Part shown: in pieces, positions 42,249 to 51,826 of the stretch
How the letters are laid out: each line of letters opens with the position of its first letter
Position numbering within the stretch: the first letter of the stretch is position 1
NCBI GenBank assembly: GCA_029547145.1
Contig: JAKPPV010000022.1
Span: forward strand, 1 to 64,000
Length of the DNA stretch: 64,000 bases
Reading direction: 5' to 3'
Origin: Methanobacteriota archaeon
GTDB taxonomy: Archaea; Halobacteriota; Methanomicrobia; Methanomicrobiales; Methanospirillaceae
Translations under genes and position numbers: made by a program
Notes under the pieces: model-generated
Told to the model about the DNA's origin: nothing
Databases searched by the model: none
Seen by the model: only the letters and a program-made list of their open reading frames with translations

Positions 42249-44303
42249 ATGGTAAAGACGTTGATGCCGGAGGATCGCGCGTACCGGTTGCTGCGCGGGG
42301 CGGGGGTTCCCGTGCCGGAATTCATGCGGGCAGACAACCGCGAGGGTGCAATCCGCGCCGCGGAGGAGATCGGCTTCCCGGTCGTGATGAAAGTCGTCTC
42401 GCCGGACGTGGTCCACAAGACCGATGCAGGCGGCGTGGTGCTGGGGATCGGGTCGCCCCGCGAGGCGGGCGAGGCGTATGACCGCATCGTCACGAACGTC
42501 CGGGCACACCTTCCCGATGCGCGGATCGAGGGGGTGCTCGTGGTTGCCCAGGCCCGACCCGGGTTCGAGCTGATCATCGGGGGGCGGACGGACGCCTCCT
42601 TCGGCAAGGTGCTGACCGTCGGTCTCGGCGGCACACTGGTCGAGTTGTTCAAAGACGTCGTGGTCCGGGTGCTCCCCCTCTCCGACGACGAGGTTGCCGG
42701 GATGGTTCGACGCCTCGGGGCATACCGCTTGATCCGGGGGTACCGCGACTACCCACCCCTCGACGAGGGGGCACTCCTCGACCTGATCGGCCGCGTTTCC
42801 CGCCTCTTTCAGGACGATCCGGCCCTCGCAGAGTTCGATCTCAACCCGGTCCGGCTCTACGGGTCCGGTTGTGTGGTCGTCGACGCGCGGATCTACACCG
42901 ACGACTCGCCGTCCAGGATCCCCTGCATCGAGCCCGATCCGATCCCCCCCGATCTCTTCCTTCCCCGGTCGATCGCGGTCGTGGGGGCATCGACGGACCC
43001 GAGGAAGGTCGGGTACGCCGCGTTCAGGAACCTCCTCCGGTTCAAGGGAGACCTCTACCCGGTGAACCCGAAGCGGGACGAGATCCTCGGGAGAAAGGCG
43101 TATCCATCGCTCAGGGCGCTCCCCGGGCCGGTTGACATGGTGGTGATCGCCATCCCGGCACCCCTGGTCCCCGGTGTGATCGAAGAGGCGGGACATGCGG
43201 GAGCCCGGCTCGTGGTCGTCCTATCTGCCGGTTTCCGCGAGGCGGGAGAGGAGGGGGCCCGGCTCGAGGAGACACTCGTTGCGAACGCGAAGAAGGCGGG
43301 GATCCGCATCGTCGGGCCTAACTGCCTTGGGATCATGCTGCCGCCGTACCGGATCAATACCACCTTCGACCCGGTCTCCCCCCGGCCCGGTACCATCGCG
43401 TTCATCTCGCAGTCGGGGGCCGTGATCACGATGGTGGTCGACTGGTCCCTCCCCGAGGAGATAGGCTTCTCGATGGTGATCAGCGTGGGAAACCAGGCGG
43501 ACCTGACGTTCCAGGACTACCTCCACTACGCGGAGCAGGACGCAAACACCCGTTCGATCATCATGTACGTCGAAGAGATCCGGGACGGGTGCGGCTTCCT
43601 CCGGATCGTTCGGCGGGTCGCGGCCCGTAAACCGGTGATCGTCCTCAAGTCCGGTGCGTCGGAACGGGGCCAGAGGACCGCCTCCTCGCACACGGGTTCC
43701 CTCGCCGGCGACTACGAGGTCTACCGGGGGGCCTTCGAACAGGCGGGCGTCATCGCGGTCGATTCCTTCTCGGAGGCGTTCCAGATCGCGGAGCTCCTCG
43801 GTTCCGAGGGCTATCCGGTGGGCAGGCGCGCGCTGGTCGTCACGAGTGGAGGGGGGCTCGCCGTGCTCTCCTCCGACTATGCGGAACGCTTCGGGGTGGA
43901 CCTGATCGATCTCCCTTTCGACCTCCTCACCGAGCTGAACGGGCTTCTCCCGGAGCAGTGGAACCGGCAGAACCCCCTCGACCTGATAGGAGACGCGGGT
44001 GCGGACCGGTTCGCCCGGGTCTTCGATGTGCTGATCAGGCGGCAGGACCTCTGGGACATCGCCATTGTGATTGCGGTGCCGTCTGCCACGATGGACCCGG
44101 CGCATCTCGCCAACGAGGTGGTACGGTTCAGCGAGCACACCGACAAGATGATCGTGGGCTGTCTCGCCGGTGGGGACTCCATCCGCGCGGGCCTCCGGAT
44201 CCTCCGGGAGCACCATATCCCGAACTTCGAGGAGATCGAGGACGCATTCAGGGCACTTGGAACCGTCTTCTCCGTGCGGGATCCCGATCGACAGAACCGG
44301 TGA
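42249..44303 (+). CDS. ADP-forming acetate/acyl-CoA synthetase, fused beta-alpha
   Basis: A 684-residue enzyme converting acyl-CoA, ADP and phosphate to acid, CoA and ATP, or the reverse. Residues ~1-225 are the ATP-grasp (beta) part: GFPVVMKVVSPDVVHKTDAGGV and LAEFDLNPVRL. Residues ~235-684 are the CoA-binding alpha part: SIAVVGASTDPRKVGYAA, GPNCLGIM and the phospho-His481 in ASSHTGSLAGD. Both halves look intact. The beta-first order differs from the alpha-first fused form of some organisms. In a methanogen it could assimilate acetate or aryl acids; substrate cannot be read. Confidence 0.92.
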   Translation: MVKTLMPEDRAYRLLRGAGVPVPEFMRADNREGAIRAAEEIGFPVVMKVVSPDVVHKTDAGGVVLGIGSPREAGEAYDRIVTNVRAHLPDARIEGVLVVAQARPGFELIIGGRTDASFGKVLTVGLGGTLVELFKDVVVRVLPLSDDEVAGMVRRLGAYRLIRGYRDYPPLDEGALLDLIGRVSRLFQDDPALAEFDLNPVRLYGSGCVVVDARIYTDDSPSRIPCIEPDPIPPDLFLPRSIAVVGASTDPRKVGYAAFRNLLRFKGDLYPVNPKRDEILGRKAYPSLRALPGPVDMVVIAIPAPLVPGVIEEAGHAGARLVVVLSAGFREAGEEGARLEETLVANAKKAGIRIVGPNCLGIMLPPYRINTTFDPVSPRPGTIAFISQSGAVITMVVDWSLPEEIGFSMVISVGNQADLTFQDYLHYAEQDANTRSIIMYVEEIRDGCGFLRIVRRVAARKPVIVLKSGASERGQRTASSHTGSLAGDYEVYRGAFEQAGVIAVDSFSEAFQIAELLGSEGYPVGRRALVVTSGGGLAVLSSDYAERFGVDLIDLPFDLLTELNGLLPEQWNRQNPLDLIGDAGADRFARVFDVLIRRQDLWDIAIVIAVPSATMDPAHLANEVVRFSEHTDKMIVGCLAGGDSIRAGLRILREHHIPNFEEIEDAFRALGTVFSVRDPDRQNR

Positions 44304-44389
44304 GGGGCGGGCCCCCCTGATCTCCTGTTCCATGGTCCGGGGAGGATCGATGGACAACCTTTACCCTCCTCCCGCCGACAGATCATGCC

Positions 44390-45673
44390 ATGGGCGAGCT
44401 GATCGTGGACGTCGGTGGGCGCCCGGGGCTCGACTGCCGGGGGTTCTGCGCCTACTGTTACTTCAAACATGTCCGGAACCCGGCCCCGCTCGGGTGCCGG
44501 CACTGCCTCCCGTTCAAAAAGGGGTGTGACTACTGTACGCGGATGGTCCGCGAGCAGTACGACGGGTTCCGCCCGTTCCGCGATGTCGCCCAGGAGACCC
44601 TGGCAAAACTCCAGGTTGCCACCAGAGAGATCGACCGGGTAACGATCAGCGGCGGCGGCGATCCCAGCTGTTACCCCGCCTTCGAGGACCTGGTTGAGGT
44701 ACTCGCCGCCATCGAGGCGCCGCTGCACATCGGATACACCTCGGGGAAGGGGTTCGATGACGCCCGCGTCGCAGACCGGCTGGTGGAACATGGTCTGTCC
44801 GAGATCTCGTTCACGGTCTTTGCCTCCGACCCCGGGCTTCGCCGCCGGTACATGCACGATCCGACGCCTGATGTATCCCTCGCCGTGATAGAACGGCTCG
44901 CCGGAGCGATCGACCTCTACGCGGCGGTCGTGGTTCTTCCCGGCATCAATGACGGAGAGGTGCTGGAACAGACCGCCTCCTGGCTCGAGGACGCCGGAGC
45001 GAGGGGGCTGATCCTGATGCGATTCGCGAACGAACCGCACCAGGGACTCGTCCTGGGCAACGCACCCCTGCTACCCGGGATCGAGCCACAATCGGTCGGG
45101 TCCTTCGCCGCGCTCGTCCGCGACCTGTCCGCCCGGCACCGGATGCGGATCACGGGCACGCCACTCCTCGACCCGGCCCTCGGTTCGCCCTTTGCGATAC
45201 GGGACGAACCGGAACTCCTCGCCCGTCTCCCCCGCCTCACCGGTCGGGCATCGGTGGTGACAGGCGCGGTGGCGGCACCGTTCCTCGCCTCGCTCCTCGA
45301 GCGCCTCGGCGGAACGGCCTCTGTCGTGGCAGTGAGAAAGGAGATCGCCTGCCTGATCACGGCCGACGACCTGCACGAGCTCGACCCTGCCGCGCTCGAA
45401 CGCGTCGTGGTCCTCCCGGGGCGGGCCCTCGTCCACGACAGGGAGGCGGAGGCGATCCTCTCTTCCGATGGTGTGCCACGGACCGTGGTCCGGGGTCCTG
45501 ACATGCTGACCGCCGACGGCGAGACGAGCATGGGCATGAACCGGGAGGGCGTGCTCGAGATGGAACTCACAGGGCTCTTTCACCTGGTCAACACGATCAA
45601 CCTTCACGGGGAGCCCGGGGATGGAGACCGCCGGACCGGGTCGGGACAGGAACGGCGGGCCGGTCGGAGTTGA
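44390..45673 (+). CDS. mmp10: Methyl-coenzyme M reductase arginine methyltransferase Mmp10 (radical SAM)
   Basis: A 427-residue radical-SAM enzyme that C-methylates an active-site arginine of McrA, as shown for Methanosarcina. The cluster motif is CRGFCAYCYF (C16, C20, C23). The family-specific N terminus continues LGCRHCLPFKKGCDYCTR, a Cys-rich region binding further metal. ISGGGDPSCYPAFEDL is the SAM-binding GGE-like motif. The protein is diagnostic for methanogens and related archaea. The mcr operon is not in the window. The next gene begins about 50 bases before its stop. Confidence 0.92.
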   Translation: MGELIVDVGGRPGLDCRGFCAYCYFKHVRNPAPLGCRHCLPFKKGCDYCTRMVREQYDGFRPFRDVAQETLAKLQVATREIDRVTISGGGDPSCYPAFEDLVEVLAAIEAPLHIGYTSGKGFDDARVADRLVEHGLSEISFTVFASDPGLRRRYMHDPTPDVSLAVIERLAGAIDLYAAVVVLPGINDGEVLEQTASWLEDAGARGLILMRFANEPHQGLVLGNAPLLPGIEPQSVGSFAALVRDLSARHRMRITGTPLLDPALGSPFAIRDEPELLARLPRLTGRASVVTGAVAAPFLASLLERLGGTASVVAVRKEIACLITADDLHELDPAALERVVVLPGRALVHDREAEAILSSDGVPRTVVRGPDMLTADGETSMGMNREGVLEMELTGLFHLVNTINLHGEPGDGDRRTGSGQERRAGRS

Positions 45674-47016
45674 GAGGGTGAGGGGTGGTCGATTCAGTAA
45701 CCTGGACGACTGGATAGCGGCCCGGTCCACCCCCTTCCCTCTCGACAGGGAGGCATCCATCGATGCCGCCGCCGATCGCATGATCGCCGTGACGGGGAAA
45801 CGAGCGTCCCTCCTCGGCCTCGGGGAGGCGCTTCACGGAGGAGAGGCGCTCCTGGTCCTCCGGAACCGTCTCTTCTTCCGGCTGGCCAGGGTGCACGGTT
45901 TCTCCGCCATCGCGGTCGAGAGCGACTATCTCCGGGGCCGGATCGTGGATGATTACGTGACCGGGAGGAGCTCCGCGTCTCTCGATGAGGTCTGCGAGAC
46001 CGGCTTCAGCCATGGCTTCGGACGGCTGGAGGCGAACCGGGAACTCGTGGCGCTGATTCGCGAGTACAACCGGGATCCGAACCATCGCGTCCCTCTCCGG
46101 TTCTACGGTTTCGACAGCCCGACGGAGATGACACATACGAAAAGCCCGCTTCCCCTCATCCTGCATGCCCTCGACCACCTGGACTCTCTCGATCAGGCGG
46201 ATGGCGATCATTCGATGCGGGCTCGTCTCATAGACCTCGTCGGAGATGACGCCCGATGGGAGAACCCCGCGGCGATGACCGACCGACCCGTCACAATCGG
46301 TGGGGCTCTGCCCCGAGACGATGATGCTCCGGGCCGGGATCGAAGATCTGGTGATGGAGCTCGAGCTCCAGCGTCCCGCCTGTACCACGGGGGCTGAGCG
46401 CGATCGGCACCGGGAGGCCCTCTTCTGCGCAAAGTCGGCCCGTCGGCTCCTCTGCTACCACGCCGAGGCGGCCCGTTCATCGGATACAGGGGGTCGGATC
46501 GTCCGAATGCTCGGGATGCGCGACGCCATGATGGCGTCTACCCTCGCGCATATCTTCGAGCGGGAAGAGGGTCGGGGCCGGATACTCGTCTATGCCCACA
46601 ACAGTCACCTCTCCCGCGAGCGCGCCGAGTGGCAGCTTGGTCCCCATCACCTCGCCTGGTGGCCGGCAGGAGCATACCTGAACGCGCGGTTCGGGAAGGG
46701 TTACGCCGTCATCGGTTCGGGGGTGGCGATCTCGGAGGAGAACGGGATCGGGATGCCGGAGGCGGGCACCCTGGAGGCACGTCTCTTTTCCAGCCCGCAC
46801 GAAGCGGTCTTCATCCCCACTCGCGGCGCACCATCCCCCTCGCGGGTGGCGCTCGAGGGTCTTGTGCCACGCTCGGGAAGCCGACGCAACTCCACCTACT
46901 TCCCGCTCACGCCCGGGAGCATCCGGGCGTTCGACGGTCTCGTTGTTGTCGGATCCACGGCGTACGCCCCCGGTGCTCCGCCGCTGCCTCCGGCCGGTTC
47001 CGCTTCGAGCGAGTGA
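45621..47016 (+). pseudogene. Erythromycin-esterase-family gene split by a frameshift
   Basis: The first part (45621-46288) encodes LLGLGEALHGGEALLVLRNR, IAVESDYLRGRIVDDYV and FYGFDSPTEMTHT, the usual erythromycin-esterase N-terminal half with its Glu and His. The second (46289-47016), one frame over, has MMLRAGIEDLV, ILVYAHNSHLSRERAEW and STYFPLTPGSIRAFDG. At the joint the DNA carries GACC three times; with two copies the frame would read NPAAMTDPSQSVGLCPETM, matching the family. So the break is a 4-base expansion. It may be a true mutation, a reversible switch or a sequence error. Start could also be the GTG at 45678. In archaea these proteins are not known as antibiotic resistance; the role is unclear. 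Confidence 0.85.
46277..46288 (+). repeat. Three GACC repeats at the frameshift
   Basis: GACCGACCGACC. Removing one unit restores a single frame across the erythromycin-esterase-like gene. Confidence 0.95.
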
Positions 47017-47066
47017 TCGAACGCCGATCCGACAGGGATACCCCTTCCGAGTAGCATTACGAACGT

Positions 47067-47558
47067 ATGGCAACCGTTCTCGTGGCGTATGCGTCGCGGC
47101 ACGGGGCAACCCACGAGATCGCAGAGTGGATCGCCGGGGCCCTCGAGCGGGATGGATTGACCGTTCTCCTGCGACATGCAGACGAAGTTGGTGACCTCGA
47201 GGGGATCGATGCCGTGGTGATCGGTGGCCCGATCTACGTGGGACGGGTCCTGATCCCCATCCCATCCTTCTTCTGCCGTCACCGGACGGCGCTCGGGACG
47301 ATGCCCGTCGCGCTCTTCCTCTCCGGTACCCTGATCGCCGCCGGCAACCCCCGCCAGGACGAGCGAGGGTACGCGATCGCCGAGTCCGTTCGGCAGGGCA
47401 TTCCTATCGTCGCGCTCGCCCTCTTCGGCGGGCGGTTCTCATGGGCCCGGGTATCGATAATCGGTCGGTTCGTTCCGGCAACTGCACCGAAGGATACACG
47501 TGACCGGCCCGCGATCGAGGCGTGGGCGAAGACACTCCCAGCCAGGTTCGGCCTCTGA
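47067..47558 (+). CDS. Flavodoxin-domain protein (HemG-like)
   Basis: A 163-residue flavoprotein. VLVAYASRHGATHEIAEWIAGAL is the FMN phosphate-binding start; VVIGGPIYVGR and PVALFLSGTLI are the later loops. It resembles the menaquinone-type protoporphyrinogen oxidase/flavodoxin group. Methanogens of this order lack classical heme synthesis from protoporphyrinogen, so a general redox role is more likely (inference). Confidence 0.82.
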   Translation: MATVLVAYASRHGATHEIAEWIAGALERDGLTVLLRHADEVGDLEGIDAVVIGGPIYVGRVLIPIPSFFCRHRTALGTMPVALFLSGTLIAAGNPRQDERGYAIAESVRQGIPIVALALFGGRFSWARVSIIGRFVPATAPKDTRDRPAIEAWAKTLPARFGL

Positions 47559-48218
47559 TCAGGAGATCAGTTCGGGTGGTGCAGGGAAGAGCACCTCACG
47601 GTTGTAGACAACGAGCAGCAGCACGAAGAGGAGAAGCGGCAGGTCGATTGCGAGGAGCTTTCCGAAGCCGGTGTGGCCGATCAGGAGGTTGAAGAGCGCA
47701 TGGACGGTGATCGCCACGGTCAACAGGCCGAAGAGGATCGCGGGCAGGGAGCGGCGCGAGAACCCGTAGGTAAGGAAGATCCCGTATCCGATGATCGCGG
47801 TCATGCACCCGTGCATCACCGAGGTGGTGATACCCCGCATCACCACATAGACGATCGAGCCGATCCCCGCGAGCTCGTAATGGGTGATGAAGACATAGTT
47901 CTCCAGGATAGCAAACCCGAAACCCGATGCCATCGCCAGTACCAGGAGTTCCCTGGAGTATTGCCGTCCGAAGACGAGCAGCAGGACAAAGAGGGGGAGC
48001 GCCTTGAGGATCTCCTCCACGATCGGGGCGATCGTCACCTCGGGGACGACGGCGGTGGAGGCGAAGAGGAGGTAGAGTTGGTAGTTGATGTAATAGGCGA
48101 TCGCCCCGGCGGAGAGTCCCCAGACCAGGAACGAGAGGATCCGACGCTGCTCGCCTTCGAGGAAGACCAGGAGGAAGAAGAGGGGCAGCGACGCCGCGAG
48201 ATAGAACTCCAGGATCAC
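47559..48218 (-). CDS. PrsW-family intramembrane protease-like protein
   Basis: A 219-residue multi-pass membrane protein. The glutamic-protease motif is APIVEEILKALPLF, and later helices contain AILENYVFITHYE, TSVMHGCMTAIIGYG and TVHALFNLLIGH, all matching PrsW/M82. It starts at GTG 48218, four bases inside the end of the upstream membrane-protein gene, so they are coupled. Substrate unknown. Confidence 0.85.
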   Translation of the reverse strand: MILEFYLAASLPLFFLLVFLEGEQRRILSFLVWGLSAGAIAYYINYQLYLLFASTAVVPEVTIAPIVEEILKALPLFVLLLVFGRQYSRELLVLAMASGFGFAILENYVFITHYELAGIGSIVYVVMRGITTSVMHGCMTAIIGYGIFLTYGFSRRSLPAILFGLLTVAITVHALFNLLIGHTGFGKLLAIDLPLLLFVLLLVVYNREVLFPAPPELIS

Positions 48219-48976
48219 TGCAGGGCCTCCTTCGTCCTGACGAGCAGCCCGATACCGAGCAGCGCGAACGAGATAGCGGCGAGTGGCCCGACGATACCGA
48301 AGAGCCAGTGGGGCTCGAGGACGGTCGAACGGTAGGCATTCAGGAGATGGGTGAGCGAGATCGCCAGTGTCCCGAGGAAGAGAACCCGGTAGAGGTAGAC
48401 GGAGTACAGCAGGGAGACGACCACCAGGCTGCCGCAGAGGAGAAAGAAGAGGAGGGTCAGGAGGGTGGCGGGCGTAACGCCCAGGTCTGCCATCAGCCAG
48501 AGTGCGCCGGCGGCGAGCGGACAGAGGACCAGAAGACCGATCCAGGACGGGAAACGGTTCCTGGCGAAGACCTCCTGGTACCCCGCGATCAGGAACGGGA
48601 AGACACCGATGAACCCGGCGTCCGCGACCGTCGGGTACGGCAGGCTCGTCCCGATGATCAGGGTGTACGAGTACCAGAACGCATTCGCGAGCGTCCACCC
48701 GCCGGCGGCAAACCCTGCGTGCAACAGGAGGACGTCGCGTGACCACCGGGCGTAGGCGTACGCGCAGGCGATGGTGACCATCGCCGATGTAAAAAGCTGT
48801 GTGTAGTTGCTCAGATCGTGAAAGCCTGGAAACGAGTGCCCGGGCACGACGAGAACCACCCCAAATAGGCCGATCGAGACCGCGAGCAGGACCTGGAAGA
48901 GAGCGGAAAGGACCGTAAACAGGACGGGGGGCGTGCGAGGGACGTCCACCCGGATTGGTGGGTCAGGCGACGTCAT
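48215..48976 (-). CDS. Seven- to eight-helix membrane protein of unknown function
   Basis: A 253-residue protein, nearly all hydrophobic helices. A conserved-looking loop SLPYPTVADAGFIGVFPFLIAGYQE resembles the N-terminal sensor regions of some membrane signalling proteins (P-x-x-AD), but no signalling domain is attached. Translationally coupled (GTGA) to the PrsW-like gene, suggesting shared function, such as target or partner of the protease. Confidence 0.6.
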   Translation of the reverse strand: MTSPDPPIRVDVPRTPPVLFTVLSALFQVLLAVSIGLFGVVLVVPGHSFPGFHDLSNYTQLFTSAMVTIACAYAYARWSRDVLLLHAGFAAGGWTLANAFWYSYTLIIGTSLPYPTVADAGFIGVFPFLIAGYQEVFARNRFPSWIGLLVLCPLAAGALWLMADLGVTPATLLTLLFFLLCGSLVVVSLLYSVYLYRVLFLGTLAISLTHLLNAYRSTVLEPHWLFGIVGPLAAISFALLGIGLLVRTKEALQ

Positions 48977-49050
48977 AAAACCCGCCTCTCCGGGGGGTCA
49001 CCGGCATTCATAACCGTCACGAGATCGAGATCTCCTTTAAGAGGCATGCC

Positions 49051-50301
49051 ATGTCCGATCGGCTCCCTGCGAGAATCCGTGCCTGGTACACGGAGCGTGC
49101 CCGCTTCCTCGGGCCGGGACTGATCCTCGCCATGTCGTCCGCCGGATGGGTCGGCATCCTCGTCTTTCTCTCCATCGGCGCGAACATGGGGTATGCCCTC
49201 CTCTGGGCGATCGCCGGTGTCCTTCTTTATAAATACATGTTCACGACCGGGATCGCACGGTACACCGTCTCCCAGGGGGAGAACATCTACGCAGGGCTGC
49301 AGCGGGTACCGGGTCTCCGGAACTGGGAGGTGCTCTTCATCGGGGCCGTCTACGTGGTCGAGATCGTCTACCACGCCGGGGGGGCACTCGTCGCGGCGAA
49401 CCTCCTCGCCGGCCTGGTGCCGATACGCCTCCCGGTCCAGTACGTGGTGATCGCCATCTTCGTCCTGATCACCCTGATCCTCTTCCGGAACTCGTACCCC
49501 CTCTTCAAGAGGATCATGGTGGGAGCCGGTTTCGTGATCATCGCCGGCATGTGCGTCAACTTTCTCTCGCTCTATCTCTCCCCCGGAGAGATGGCTGCTG
49601 GGCTCTTCTTTCCCGCCTTCGGAAACGAGGATCATCTCTACTATGCGGGCGTGATCATGTGCTCGCTCGGCACCGGGCTCTCACTCCTCTGTTCGTCCAT
49701 GTGGCTCTCGAAGCAGATCGGAGACAACCACGGGGAGACCTTCTTCAAGGACCACATGAAGTCGGTCTACTTCGACCTCCGGCTCGGATTCGTGATCCTG
49801 GCCGTTCTCTCCGTCTTCTACCTGACGATCGGATTCGTGGTCCTGAACGAACACGGTCTGCCGGCCTTCGAACAGGACCTGATGGTCCAGGTGATCGGTC
49901 ACACGATGGACGTGGTCCCGTTCGGGATGACGATCTTCGTTGCGATCTCGTTTCTGACGCTCTTCGTCTACCTGATCGGTGCGACGGACGGACGGGCGCG
50001 GGCAGTTGCCTGGATCATCAGGCAGACGGTCCCGACGCGGGTCTCCGAAGACTGGCTCTACCGCTGTGTCGTCGTCCTGTTCTCCCTGATCTTCATCGGT
50101 TTTGCGTATTTCGGAACTAAGTACACGATCAAGGACGTCCTGACCGTCTCGGTCTTCATGTTCGGCCTGGTCGGGTTCATGCTGGTCTGGCTCGACCGTC
50201 GGCTCCCCGCCTATGCACGGGGATCCCGCCTTTGGTACGGCATCATGCTGATCGGGTCGACTCTCTTCCCGGTGGGTGCCGTCTTCTACGCGATGATGTG
50301 A
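49051..50301 (+). CDS. NRAMP-related transporter lacking the metal motif
   Basis: A 416-residue membrane protein with about 11 helices. The start ARFLGPGLILAMSSAGW matches the helix-1 region of NRAMP metal transporters, but the DPGN metal motif is replaced (SSAGW). The helix-6 MPH motif is also absent, where CSSMWLSKQIGDN appears. It thus looks like an NRAMP-fold carrier with another substrate. A TTTAAGAGG TATA/Shine-Dalgarno-like stretch precedes the ATG. No partner gene nearby. Confidence 0.75.
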   Translation: MSDRLPARIRAWYTERARFLGPGLILAMSSAGWVGILVFLSIGANMGYALLWAIAGVLLYKYMFTTGIARYTVSQGENIYAGLQRVPGLRNWEVLFIGAVYVVEIVYHAGGALVAANLLAGLVPIRLPVQYVVIAIFVLITLILFRNSYPLFKRIMVGAGFVIIAGMCVNFLSLYLSPGEMAAGLFFPAFGNEDHLYYAGVIMCSLGTGLSLLCSSMWLSKQIGDNHGETFFKDHMKSVYFDLRLGFVILAVLSVFYLTIGFVVLNEHGLPAFEQDLMVQVIGHTMDVVPFGMTIFVAISFLTLFVYLIGATDGRARAVAWIIRQTVPTRVSEDWLYRCVVVLFSLIFIGFAYFGTKYTIKDVLTVSVFMFGLVGFMLVWLDRRLPAYARGSRLWYGIMLIGSTLFPVGAVFYAMM

Positions 50302-50382
50302 ACCGGGAGGGAGAACCGCGGAATCGGCGACCGATCCCGATGAGCGGCTCCCTGTCGTACCGGAGAAGAGATGTCCCTCCCC

Positions 50383-50529
50383 TCAGGGAGGGTAGATACC
50401 ATTGAATCCGCTTCCGATGGCTCCCTGCAGGAAGCCCACGTCGATCCCGAGCAGTGAGGCTGCCGAGAGGCCGACGACGATCGCCAGGATTCCGGCGATC
50501 GCGATCATCAACCGGTCGCGTCGTTCCAT
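50383..50529 (-). CDS. Small single-helix membrane protein
   Basis: A 48-residue protein: MERRDRLMIAIAGILAIVVG as a basic start and helix, then a short tail ending GSGFNGIYPP. It lies just after the beta-propeller gene on the same strand. Unrecognised; the hydrophobic-helix design supports it being real, but its shortness leaves doubt. Confidence 0.45.
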   Translation of the reverse strand: MERRDRLMIAIAGILAIVVGLSAASLLGIDVGFLQGAIGSGFNGIYPP

Positions 50530-50567
50530 TGTCTCAGATTGAAACGGGGGGAAACAAAAAGGTTCCG

Positions 50568-51566
50568 TCACCCCGGGATCCGCGCGGCGTAGATCGCGGT
50601 ATTTCCTCCCCGGTAGTCCTGCCAGACGATCGTATCATGCCCGACCGCGGGCCATCCCTGGTCCTCGGGCTGGTTGCAGACCGGGTACTCGGTCATCGTG
50701 GAGAGGTTGAAGGCATAGATATCCCAGTTCTGGTTCCGATAGTCGACCCACGCGATCGTCCCGTTCCGGATCTTCGGAAGCCACTGGCGCGCGGGAGCAT
50801 CGCAGATGAGCCGCTCCCCGCCCGAGGTGAGGTTGAAAAGGTAGATGTCGAAGTCCCGTCCACCCCGGTAGTCCTGCCAGACGATCCGGTCCCCCGAGAC
50901 CGACGGCAGCCATTGCCCCCGCTTTTCGCGGCAGATCACCATCTCCTTCCCAGTGCCGAGGTCAAAGGCGTAGATATCGCCCGCCGTCTCGTACCCCTCC
51001 CGGTAATCCTCCCAGACGACCACCTCCCCATCGATGTCGGGGTCGTACTGCGTCTGGGGCTGGACGCAGATCGGCCGCTCGGTCCCGGTGGCGAGGTCAA
51101 AGAGATAGATGTCGGGGTCACCGTTCCGCTCGTCAACCCACACGATCCGGTCTCCCGAGATGACGGGGTGGGATTGTTTAGCCGGATGAATGCAGACCGG
51201 AGTCTCCACCCCGGTCGTGAGGTTGAAGAGGAAGATGTCCCAGTTTCCGTTCCTCTTGTCCTGCCAGACCACCCGATCCTGCCAGACCGACGGGGTGAAC
51301 TGTATCCATGGATGGGGCGATACGAGTCGGGTACTATGGTCCGCGAGAGAGAAGACCCCGATCTGCGTGGTCTTTCCGATCCCGTGCTCCTCCCAGGCGA
51401 CGAGGTCGCCACTGATCGCGGGGTAGAGCGGGTTCGAACCATCGGGGGAGATCCGTACGCCATCGGTCGACCAGGTCATCGGGCCGGGCGGTGAGGGGGA
51501 GGCGAGGTACACGGCAAGGACTCCCAGCAGGATGGCACCCCCGGCGAGCAGCAGGCGTCGGTTCAT
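50568..51566 (-). CDS. Exported TolB-like beta-propeller protein
   Basis: A 332-residue protein with an N-terminal signal/anchor (RRLLLAGGAILLGVLAVYLA) and about six repeats of a WD-like unit: DRVVWQDKRNGNWDIFLFNL, DRIVWVDERNGDPDIYLFDL, DRIVWQDYRGG and so on, forming a propeller outside the cell. Such proteins are common in Methanomicrobiales surfaces; the ligand is unknown. I use the ATG at 51566; a longer start at 51632 would add 22 residues before the hydrophobic segment. Confidence 0.82.
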   Translation of the reverse strand: MNRRLLLAGGAILLGVLAVYLASPSPPGPMTWSTDGVRISPDGSNPLYPAISGDLVAWEEHGIGKTTQIGVFSLADHSTRLVSPHPWIQFTPSVWQDRVVWQDKRNGNWDIFLFNLTTGVETPVCIHPAKQSHPVISGDRIVWVDERNGDPDIYLFDLATGTERPICVQPQTQYDPDIDGEVVVWEDYREGYETAGDIYAFDLGTGKEMVICREKRGQWLPSVSGDRIVWQDYRGGRDFDIYLFNLTSGGERLICDAPARQWLPKIRNGTIAWVDYRNQNWDIYAFNLSTMTEYPVCNQPEDQGWPAVGHDTIVWQDYRGGNTAIYAARIPG

Positions 51567-51826
51567 CGCGGTATCAGGACGAGGGTTGGGCGCGCCGCCA
51601 TCTAACGGTTCCGCTACGTCGCGTTTCGACATCGTGGGGAAGAGGGCAGATGGGCTAAGAGACGGATCGTGCAGAGCGGCCCGGCAACCCCATGGAACAG
51701 GAACCCCCGGTCACGTTGTGAATTCGGATGGTGCCACCGTTCATCGGGTATACCTTCCCGCGAACGGACCCGATACACCGAAGCTCACACCCTGAGGGGG
51801 AATACCTTTCTCCTTCCGGTACCACG

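Noticed and set aside
42249-44303. Bacterial AMP-forming acetyl-CoA synthetase
   Set aside because: There is no AMP-binding signature; ATP-grasp plus CoA-ligase domains with a phospho-His identify the ADP-forming type.
51420-51450. GGGTTCGAACC resembling a tRNA T-loop
   Set aside because: It lies inside the beta-propeller gene and no acceptor or anticodon stem can be paired around it.
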